Assembly (NCBI GenBank): GCA_002763085.1
Contig: PFCY01000049.1
Coordinates: 1 to 5,039, forward strand
From: Candidatus Pacearchaeota archaeon CG10_big_fil_rev_8_21_14_0_10_32_14
GTDB lineage: Archaea; Nanobdellota; Nanobdellia; Pacearchaeales; GW2011-AR1
Reading direction: 5' to 3'
Length of the DNA stretch: 5,039 bases
A program made the translations under genes and the position numbers. Below are positions 1 to 5,039 of the stretch, piece after piece. Within the stretch, counting starts at the first letter, position 1. Each line of letters opens with the position of its first letter. Under the pieces are notes generated by a model. It had not been told where the DNA came from. It saw only the letters and a list, made by a program, of their open reading frames with translations, and did not search any database.

Positions 1-190
1 AGGAGGGAAAGAAAAACTGATTAATATTTTGCTGCTTCGCAGATTAATGCTCACAAATTATGCGACACGGAGAACTGGAACTTTGTTCGAACGAAAAAAT
101 TAATCCAAATTTTTTTAATAATATTTTTTTATAGAAGATGTTGATAATCCTGAAATATATGTGATAAAACTTAATTACAATACAATCGTA
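1..190. other. AT-rich stretch without a recognisable gene
   Basis: No convincing coding region is visible here. The longest open frame from the left edge (frame 2) ends at a TAA near 101 after about 33 codons and gives a peptide I do not recognise; in particular I see no TnpB C-terminus, although an IS605-like hairpin follows. The segment contains a small stem-loop at 20-48 and is otherwise dominated by A/T runs, with 14 of 80 bases G or C at 111-190. It may be the remains of a longer gene or element lying left of the window. Confidence 0.5.
20..48. repeat. Small AT-rich stem-loop
   Basis: CTGC (32-35) pairs with GCAG (39-42) around a TTC loop. Directly outside, ATTAAT at 43-48 can pair with ATTAAT at 20-25 across a six-base bulge (26-31). 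The seven-base direct repeat GATTAAT (19-25 and 42-48) is part of the same layout. No T-run follows on either strand, so it is not a standard terminator. It could be the end of an upstream transcript or a remnant of a mobile element. Confidence 0.3.
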
Positions 191-311
191 AGGATACCCC
201 ACCCTTTAGGGCGAGGAGGATCTCATCCTTCCACCAACTCCCAACTCCTACTCGCGACTTCGCACACCAACATCACACTTACCCCTTACCACGAAGTCGC
301 TCGCCCTCCCA
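191..311. ncRNA. Candidate structured RNA in a GC-rich island
   Basis: The bases at 191-310 are 69/120 G or C, against 14/80 just upstream; this is how structured RNAs stand out in AT-rich archaeal genomes. Three perfect or near-perfect helices form a junction: 208-214 with 301-307 (7 bp), 215-221 with 225-231 (7 bp including one G-U, three-base loop), and 254-262 with 292-300 (9 bp). The 3' strand 292-307 is thus continuously paired to two separate 5' segments, and all three helices abut. The unpaired stretches 232-253 and 263-291 contain no G, so G occurs almost only in stems. The transcribed strand is uncertain: + would give C/A-rich loops, minus G/T-rich loops. I recognise no tRNA, SRP, RNase P or box C/D feature. 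An alternative is a DNA-level palindromic mobile-element end. Confidence 0.4.
197..216 (+). mobile_element. IS605/TnpB-like right-end hairpin, degenerate
   Basis: CCCCACCC (197-204), a TTTA loop (205-208) and GGGCGAGG (209-216) form a hairpin with two A-C mismatches (201/212 and 199/214). It is followed by AGGATCTCA. From memory, this closely resembles the right-end hairpin of many IS200/IS605 elements, which also forms the end of the TnpB guide RNA: a CCC-TTTA-GGG stem followed by a purine-rich GGGAGGAT tail. No tnpB is visible upstream within the window, so this would be an orphan or decayed end. The hairpin uses bases 208-214 that also pair with 301-307, so the two folds exclude each other. 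Confidence 0.35.
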
Positions 312-390
312 GAGAAGTTAAAGAATAACGAAATCACGTCTATAAAGGAGAAATTTTCTGAATTATTAGATATCTTCTGGAAAACATAAA

Positions 391-400
391 CTTTTTTAAG
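391..400 (+). promoter_or_regulatory. Possible TATA-like box for the nucleotidyltransferase
   Basis: The A/T box CTTTTTTAAG lies 25-34 bases before the ATG at 425, the distance expected for a leaderless archaeal transcript starting at or near that ATG. It is too close (about 15 bases) to serve the alternative TTG at 410. The surrounding DNA is so AT-rich that such boxes arise easily by chance. Confidence 0.25.
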
Positions 401-424
401 GGAAGAGTTTTGTTAAAGTCATTA

Positions 425-1291
425 ATGGAAACATTAGAAACGCTAAGCAGATTTATTGAAAGATTCAAACAAAAAGAGGGTGAGGAGTTGAGATATGTTT
501 TTGTTGGTGGTACTGCTGTAAGGCTTCATCAAGAGAAAGATAATTTTGTTAGTGATCATAAGCGAAATATTACTGATTTTGATATAATTTCTTTTTCTGG
601 CAAAAGATATCCTGTCCACACTTTTGATCCTGATGATGTTCAAGGACTTGTTTATATTCAAAAAGAAGATTTACTAAGTTTTGTTGCAAGTACTGGAATA
701 AATGGAAGAGACATATACTTCATGAATGGGGATTTTATTTCAGCTTCAAAGCTTTGCATGATTGATCATCCTCGAGAAAAAGATTATGATGATGTTTTAT
801 ACTTAAGATCTAATAATCATATAATTCCTTCAAGATTAAAGTATTTATTTGAAACTGCTCCGCGTCTAACAAAGAAATCTGATTTGGTAATGGGGACATT
901 TAATTATCTTATGGATAACGATCCGGTAAAAATAAAATTATTTCAAGGATTTTCTAGTTTAGTAAATTTACTTGATGATTTTGAAAATCCAGAAGTTGTC
1001 AGGGAGTTATTATATGAATATGCTCTAAGAGATAGAGATAAAACTGGGCATGGAGTAAACTCTGTTTTATATGATACTCACGCAGTTATAAAAGAAGTTA
1101 ACGAAATGTCAGAAGAACAAAAAGCGATTGTTCTTGATAGTTTACTTTCTCTAGCCGAAAATAATACTTATGTAGATTATGATCAAATTGTTCATCAAGA
1201 TCTCGTCCCTAAAGTTAGATATTCCAGATCTATCGATGAGAAATTTAAGATAATTGATAACTTAGTATTGGCCCAACTGGATGCAGCGTAA
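425..1291 (+). CDS. AbiEii-like nucleotidyltransferase-fold protein
   Basis: A 288-residue protein that appears to have the nucleotidyltransferase fold of the AbiEii/AbiGii toxin group. Visible signatures, numbered from the ATG: the VGGTA loop with G28-G29, the DFD pair D51 and D53 that would bind metal, and a later K109 plus R-x-KDYDD segment (R117 to D123) typical of the group. The C-terminal half is charged and probably helical, without membrane segments. Known AbiEii-type enzymes transfer nucleotides, some onto tRNA, and act as toxins; substrate and role here are unknown. No AbiEi-type antitoxin is visible, so it may be an orphan or a housekeeping enzyme. The frame also permits a TTG start at 410, five codons earlier; I prefer the ATG because of the A/T box at 391-400. 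gatE begins 31 bases after the stop. The fold is fairly certain, the function is not. Confidence 0.65.
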   Translation: METLETLSRFIERFKQKEGEELRYVFVGGTAVRLHQEKDNFVSDHKRNITDFDIISFSGKRYPVHTFDPDDVQGLVYIQKEDLLSFVASTGINGRDIYFMNGDFISASKLCMIDHPREKDYDDVLYLRSNNHIIPSRLKYLFETAPRLTKKSDLVMGTFNYLMDNDPVKIKLFQGFSSLVNLLDDFENPEVVRELLYEYALRDRDKTGHGVNSVLYDTHAVIKEVNEMSEEQKAIVLDSLLSLAENNTYVDYDQIVHQDLVPKVRYSRSIDEKFKIIDNLVLAQLDAA

Positions 1292-1293
1292 TC

Positions 1294-1301
1294 TTTAATA
1301 A
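1294..1301 (+). promoter_or_regulatory. Possible TATA-like box for gatE
   Basis: TTTAATAA is centred about 26 bases before the gatE ATG, in the short gap after the nucleotidyltransferase. No Shine-Dalgarno sequence is present between it and the ATG, which fits a leaderless message. A second A/T box (TTTTATAA, 1311-1318) lies too close to the ATG for that role. Prediction from spacing only. Confidence 0.3.
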
Positions 1302-1322
1302 CTAAATTCCTTTTATAATCTC

Positions 1323-2798
1323 ATGGAAGAAATAAATTATGAAAAACTTGGGTTCAAAGCTGGACTTGAAATTCATCAGCAACTTGATACTAAGAAATTG
1401 TTTTGTGATTGTCCTTCGATTCTTAGAAATGATACTCCTGATTTTATTGTGAAAAGAAAACTTCATGCGATGGCTGGAGAAACTGGAGAAGTTGATGCCG
1501 CTGCAAAACACGAGGCCGAAAAAGAGAAGACTTTTGTCTATCAAGGATATCATGATACGAATTGTTTGATTGAAATAGATGAAGAACCGCCACATCCTAT
1601 AAATGAGGAAGCATTAATTATTGGAATTCAAATTTCTGAATTACTTAATTGTAAAATTATTCCTATAACACAAATCATGAGAAAGACGGTTGTTGACGGT
1701 TCGAATACCTCAGGTTTTCAACGAACAGTTTTGATTGCAAAAGATGGTTACATTGAAACCTCGCAAGGTAAAGTTGGAATTGAATCGGTGTGTTTAGAAG
1801 AAGATGCTGCACGGATTGTTGAAAGAGGTGAAAATAGTCATGAAGTCATTTATAGACTTGACAGACTCGGAATTCCTCTAATTGAAATAGCGACGGCGCC
1901 AGATATTAAAAATTCTGAATGTGCTAAAGAAGCTGCACTAAAACTTGGGGGGATATTAAGATCTTGTAGAGTTAAACGAGGTCTAGGAACAATTAGACAA
2001 GACGTCAACATGTCAGTGCGACACGGAGAACGGATTGAAATAAAAGGATTTCAAGATATAAGGAATATTGAAAAGACGATTGAACACGAGACGCTCAGAC
2101 AGATAGAACTTGTGAAAAATAAAAAAAGTTCTAGTGAAGTTCGTCAATCGCTTCCCGATTTTTCTACAAAGTTTTTAAGACCTATGCCTGGGAGCGCAAG
2201 AATGTATCCGGAAACTGATTTGCCTTTATTAAAAATTTCAAGGGATTTAATTAATGAAGCCAAGAAAACTTTGCCGATCGTTTTAAGCAAAGAGGAAATG
2301 GAAGATGAACTTAGAAAAACCGGACTTTCTAAAGAAATGATAAAATTAATCTTAAAAGAGGAAAAAGTCGATGAATTCAAGGAATTGCTTTATAGCGCGA
2401 AGGGTCTTTCAAAAAACGCCGACTTGATTGTCAAGATGCTTATCATGTATCGTAAAGAAATTTCTACAAAAGAAAAAATATCTCTGGAAGAAATCGAAAA
2501 TATTTTGCATGAAGATATCTTAGAAGAAATATTAAAGAGTTTAAGTGAAGAAAAAATAAGCGAGGGGCATATCAAAGAGATCATGACCGATATCGTAAAA
2601 GGAAAGGAATTTAGTGAAGCAATAAAAAAAGAAAAAGTGGATCATCATGAGCTCGAAGAAAAGATTCACAATATTATAAAATCTAAACCGGGGTACAATG
2701 CGAACGCCTATATGGGACTTGTCATGGCTGATTCGCAGCTTAAAGGAAAGATTGACGGGAAAACGGCGATGGAAGTAATACAAAAGTTATTAAAATAG
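1323..2798 (+). CDS. gatE: Glu-tRNA(Gln) amidotransferase subunit E, lacking the GAD domain
   Basis: GatE is the archaeal subunit that activates the glutamate of misacylated Glu-tRNA(Gln) with ATP and, with ammonia supplied by GatD, converts it to Gln-tRNA(Gln) in the cytoplasm. The 491-residue protein shows GLEIHQQLDT (E16, H18), FCDCP (27-31), CLIEIDEEPPHP (81-92), CLEEDAARI (157-165, E159/E160) and GIPLIEIATAPD (183-194, E188); the acidic and His residues match the Mg-binding positions of the GatB/GatE kinase site. LPGSARMYPETD-type sequence (MPGSARMYPETD, 288-299) separates it from GatB. A helical region (about 310-430) and a YqeY-like tail (about 440-491) follow. Archaeal GatE is usually a little over 600 residues; here the AspRS-like GAD insertion expected between about 264 and 272 is absent, leaving a short Lys/Ser linker. 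The frame is intact, so this looks like a natural compact form rather than a broken gene. gatD is not in the window. The start is the first ATG, matching the family N-terminus. Confidence 0.93.
   Translation: MEEINYEKLGFKAGLEIHQQLDTKKLFCDCPSILRNDTPDFIVKRKLHAMAGETGEVDAAAKHEAEKEKTFVYQGYHDTNCLIEIDEEPPHPINEEALIIGIQISELLNCKIIPITQIMRKTVVDGSNTSGFQRTVLIAKDGYIETSQGKVGIESVCLEEDAARIVERGENSHEVIYRLDRLGIPLIEIATAPDIKNSECAKEAALKLGGILRSCRVKRGLGTIRQDVNMSVRHGERIEIKGFQDIRNIEKTIEHETLRQIELVKNKKSSSEVRQSLPDFSTKFLRPMPGSARMYPETDLPLLKISRDLINEAKKTLPIVLSKEEMEDELRKTGLSKEMIKLILKEEKVDEFKELLYSAKGLSKNADLIVKMLIMYRKEISTKEKISLEEIENILHEDILEEILKSLSEEKISEGHIKEIMTDIVKGKEFSEAIKKEKVDHHELEEKIHNIIKSKPGYNANAYMGLVMADSQLKGKIDGKTAMEVIQKLLK
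2787..2795 (+). promoter_or_regulatory. Possible TATA-like box for the metallopeptidase
   Basis: TTATTAAAA overlaps the last codons of gatE and is centred about 25 bases before the ATG at 2816. There is no Shine-Dalgarno sequence in the 17-base gap, so a leaderless start is possible. Low specificity in such AT-rich DNA. Confidence 0.2.
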
Positions 2799-2810
2799 TT
2801 TTTCTTTGTT
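2799..2810 (+). terminator. Possible T-tract terminator after gatE
   Basis: The stop codon of gatE is followed at once by TTTTTCTTTGTT. Archaeal RNA polymerase can terminate at such U-rich tracts without a hairpin. If it works, gatE and the peptidase gene are separate units; if it leaks, the 17-base gap would still allow read-through. Confidence 0.35.
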
Positions 2811-2815
2811 AATCA

Positions 2816-4963
2816 ATGAAAAAGAGTTATAATTTTATCATAATTATTTTGTATTTGATTTTATCTTTATCATTTGCTTCTTCACATGAACTTGAAGTTG
2901 AGCATAAACATATCAATGAAAAAATTTACATAGAAAAACCTTTATTCAAAATCTTTGGAATTGAATTATTTAAAAGAAAAGTTGAAATAAAAGATGACGA
3001 GAAAGACAAAGAATCTAGGATTATTTTATTTGGGAAAGAATTTTTTAAAAAGGATGTAAAAGAAACTAAAGAAGAAAAAAATATCAAAAAAGAAACTATC
3101 GAAGGATTTTTAGAAATTGAACATTCCGATGATTTTGAAAATAATATATCAGAATATTTTTATTATTTGAGGGATGATAAAGACGAGAGATTTGAAATAA
3201 AATTTAATGATGAAGATATTAATGTTGATGAATTAATTTCTGGATCTAAAATTCAATTGACTGGAGAATTAAACGAGAAAACAATTAGTGAGATAAACAA
3301 AAATAATTTTAAAATTATTCAGAAATTTGATAATTATGATTCATTAGGTGAGAAAAGATTGCTTGTAGTTCTTGCTAATTTTGATGATATTCCTACAGAA
3401 ACTATGACTGTTGAAGAAGCTAGGGATTTGGTTTTTAATCAGGCAGATTCTTATTATAGAGAAGTATCTTATGAAAAGACTTGGTTGACTGGAGAAGTTT
3501 ATCAAAGGTGGATTTCTCTTGGGAATTCAGAGGATTTTTTTTCTAATTCAGGAGGGTATTGTTTAGAACTTACAAATATTCATGATACAGTTGTATCAAA
3601 AATCGATTCAGATATTTATTTTCCTGATTATGACGGATTAATTATTATTTTTCCAGTCATATGCCCTACATCCTCTTATGGGACTATAGGCAGTCAGAGT
3701 AGTCTTACTAATGATGGAATAGTGAATCTTTCTATAAGTTGGATTCATGGTGGGGGGTATCCTCAAGGAATTAGGACTATTATTCACGAATTAGGTCATA
3801 ATTATGGATTGTTGCATTCAAACTCAGTAGGATGCGGAGATAATGTTATAGGAAAATTATATACTAATTTTGGTGGCCAATGCAGTCATCACGAATATGG
3901 AAATAATTATGATGTTATGGGAAGCGGTGATCAAATGCATTTTAGTGGTTATCAAAAAGATAAATTAAATTGGTTTGATGAAAATAACAAAATAGAAGTT
4001 GTTCAAGATGGATATTACTCTTTAGCACCTTTAGAGATTGCATCTTCTAATGTTCAAAGTATTAAAATACCTGTTTATGGTGATGATTCATCTGTGCAAG
4101 ATTTTATTTATTTAGAATATAGACAACCAATAGGTTCCGATAGAGATTATCTTACTTCTAATTCTTGTGGGAGTAAAATTTGTCCTATACCTTCAAGTAA
4201 TGGGGTTTTTGTGAATACTGATAAAAGGTATTTATTAGATATGACTCCAAATTATCCACTGAATTCAAGTGTTTGGATTGATGTAGTATTAGCTAATGGA
4301 AAAAAGTTTTTAGATAACTATTATGATATTTCTATAGAAGTTGTTAATACTACACCAGAAAAAGCTGATGTTCTAATAGATTTGAAAGAGACACAAACTG
4401 ATTTAAATTTTGATGGAAGAGTTAATAATCAAGATTTAAACCTTTTAAATAGTTGTTATACTGGAGAAATTATTTCAGAAGAATATATCATGGATGTTAG
4501 AGATAATGATAGAATTTTAATTAATGGATTAAATTTAACTTTAACTAAAGTTAGTAGAGATTCAGCGACTTTTTATTATGACGTTTATAAACATGAAGTT
4601 TTATCTTTAGTGACTGCACCAATTGACTTTGGAACATTTGATATGATTTTATTTGAAGTTAATGATATTTCAAATTCTGTTCAGTTTTCAGTTGAGTATG
4701 TTGTTTATGGTTGGTGTAAGAAAGCTGATTTTGATAATGATAGAGATGTTGATGAAGGAGATAGAAATTATCTTATGTCTGAATACACGCCATTAGAGAC
4801 TTGTTCATATGGAGAGTCTTCTTATAATATGGGAGATAAATGGACGGCGAAAGATGGATGTAATACTTGTCATTGCTTTGAAAATGGAAGAGTAACCTGT
4901 ACAAAAATAAATTGTGCTGTTGATAGTAAAAATATTAATTCTGTTGATAATAAAAGTAGGTGA
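2816..4963 (+). CDS. Secreted M11 (gametolysin-type) metallopeptidase with dockerin-like and pacifastin-like modules
   Basis: A 715-residue exported zinc peptidase. A signal peptide (MKKS, hydrophobic 7-20, likely cleavage near 21-23) is followed by a Lys/Glu-rich stretch holding a 25-residue tandem repeat (46-62 and 71-87). Next is an OB-like region (about 95-170; EGFLEIEHSDDF, SGSKIQLTG) of the kind I recall before M11 catalytic domains. The catalytic domain (about 180-515) has LLVVLANFDD, the metzincin site HELGHNYGLLH (324-334; zinc ligands H324, H328, H334, base E325) and a Met-turn YDVMG (365-369). Dockerin-like calcium loops lie at 529-540 and 638-649, separated by a beta-rich insert. 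A six-cysteine pacifastin/VWC-like module occupies 663-700. All 14 cysteines lie after residue 248, which fits disulfide bonding outside the cell. There is no C-terminal membrane anchor. The substrate is unknown: surface proteins, a host cell wall or nutrient proteins are all possible. The gene looks more AT-rich than gatE. Confidence 0.88.
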   Translation: MKKSYNFIIIILYLILSLSFASSHELEVEHKHINEKIYIEKPLFKIFGIELFKRKVEIKDDEKDKESRIILFGKEFFKKDVKETKEEKNIKKETIEGFLEIEHSDDFENNISEYFYYLRDDKDERFEIKFNDEDINVDELISGSKIQLTGELNEKTISEINKNNFKIIQKFDNYDSLGEKRLLVVLANFDDIPTETMTVEEARDLVFNQADSYYREVSYEKTWLTGEVYQRWISLGNSEDFFSNSGGYCLELTNIHDTVVSKIDSDIYFPDYDGLIIIFPVICPTSSYGTIGSQSSLTNDGIVNLSISWIHGGGYPQGIRTIIHELGHNYGLLHSNSVGCGDNVIGKLYTNFGGQCSHHEYGNNYDVMGSGDQMHFSGYQKDKLNWFDENNKIEVVQDGYYSLAPLEIASSNVQSIKIPVYGDDSSVQDFIYLEYRQPIGSDRDYLTSNSCGSKICPIPSSNGVFVNTDKRYLLDMTPNYPLNSSVWIDVVLANGKKFLDNYYDISIEVVNTTPEKADVLIDLKETQTDLNFDGRVNNQDLNLLNSCYTGEIISEEYIMDVRDNDRILINGLNLTLTKVSRDSATFYYDVYKHEVLSLVTAPIDFGTFDMILFEVNDISNSVQFSVEYVVYGWCKKADFDNDRDVDEGDRNYLMSEYTPLETCSYGESSYNMGDKWTAKDGCNTCHCFENGRVTCTKINCAVDSKNINSVDNKSR
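2951..3076 (+). repeat. Tandem 25-residue repeat in the peptidase pro-region
   Basis: Protein residues 46-62 (IFGIELFKRKVEIKDDE) and 71-87 (LFGKEFFKKDVKETKEE) align without gaps at a period of 25 residues, with 7 identities over 17 positions and the shared core FG-x-E-x-FK. The DNA copies have diverged, so the duplication is old or constrained at protein level only. It lies between the signal peptide and the OB-like region, suggesting a flexible charged spacer. Confidence 0.45.
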
Positions 4964-5039
4964 TTAGTGCATTTTAGCACCAAAAAAGCTTAAAAATTAG
5001 CTAAACTACGACGGTGTTAATGATACGAGGTGTTGCACG
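4964..5039. other. Downstream gap with weak hairpin and A/T tracts
   Basis: GTGC (4967-4970) and GCAC (4977-4980) can form a four-base-pair hairpin just after the peptidase stop, but no T-run follows on the + strand. The runs A6 (4982-4987) and A5 (4992-4996) read as T-runs on the minus strand. On that strand an open frame from the right edge ends with TAG at 5003-5001, directly before these T-runs. This would fit the tail and terminator of a convergent gene, but 12 codons are too few to call a gene. Confidence 0.25.

Noticed and set aside
208..311. A tRNA gene: a 7-bp stem (208-214 with 301-307) followed by one base and then CCA (309-311)
   Set aside because: The acceptor-like stem and the CCA are suggestive, but there is no GTTCRA-type T-arm before 301, no D-arm consensus, and no anticodon arm; 104 bases would need a long intron or variable arm. 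The same holds for the minus strand.
122..328. A short open frame on the + strand across the GC-rich island, possible GTG start at 161
   Set aside because: It lacks an ATG and a ribosome binding site, and its composition (many Pro, Ser, Thr, His) simply follows the C-rich island. No family is recognisable.
210..392. A second open frame ending in a Lys/Glu-rich segment (EKFSELLDIFWKT) before a TAA at 390-392
   Set aside because: The last 20-odd codons look protein-like, but the frame has no start codon and its first two thirds read through the structured island. At most it is a small remnant.
443..661. Minus-strand open frame inside the nucleotidyltransferase gene
   Set aside because: It is a shadow of the + strand gene, with biased Ile/Lys/Ser composition and no family signature. 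The minus-strand frames within gatE (1302-1595, 2144-2380, 2390-2584, 2541-2783) were rejected for the same reason.
1323..2798. Calling this gene gatB because its length is close to GatB
   Set aside because: The motifs HQQLDT, CLIEIDEEPPHP and ARMYPETD are those of GatE; GatB has a different segment (typically RYFPEPD) at the last position.
4967..4980. Hairpin after the peptidase gene as an intrinsic terminator
   Set aside because: The stem is only four base pairs and is followed by A-runs, not T-runs, on the + strand.

Overview
The window looks archaeal. The middle gene encodes GatE, a glutamyl-tRNA(Gln) amidotransferase subunit found only in archaea. The DNA is strongly AT-rich, the gaps between genes are short, Shine-Dalgarno sites are poor and A/T boxes sit about 25 bases before the start codons, as expected for leaderless archaeal genes. 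A reduced, AT-rich archaeon of the DPANN type (Woesearchaeota or Pacearchaeota-like) would fit. That placement is inferred from style and gene content; no rRNA is present to confirm it.

Layout. Positions 1-424 hold no convincing protein gene. They contain a small AT-rich stem-loop and then, inside very AT-rich DNA (14 of 80 bases G or C at 111-190), an island at 191-310 with 69 of 120 bases G or C. The island can fold into a three-helix junction whose two long unpaired stretches contain no G at all. It opens with a hairpin resembling the right end of IS605/TnpB elements. Three genes follow on the + strand: an AbiEii-like nucleotidyltransferase (425-1291), gatE (1323-2798), and a large secreted metallopeptidase of the gametolysin (M11) type (2816-4963). 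The last 76 bases hold a weak hairpin, A-rich tracts, and possibly the tail of a gene on the minus strand.

The genes do not form an obvious pathway. GatE amidates Glu-tRNA(Gln) together with GatD, which is not in the window. The nucleotidyltransferase belongs to a fold that includes toxins acting on tRNA, but no antitoxin is visible. The peptidase works outside the cell. The 31- and 17-base gaps allow co-transcription, but each gene also has its own possible TATA-like box, so three separate short units are equally possible.

Most unusual points: (1) GatE has clear GatE motifs but lacks the AspRS-like (GAD) insertion domain; (2) the peptidase carries a C-terminal six-cysteine module that closely follows the pacifastin protease-inhibitor pattern; (3) its dockerin-like calcium-binding pair is split by a roughly 85-residue insert; (4) the GC-rich island is a good candidate for an unrecognised structured RNA.
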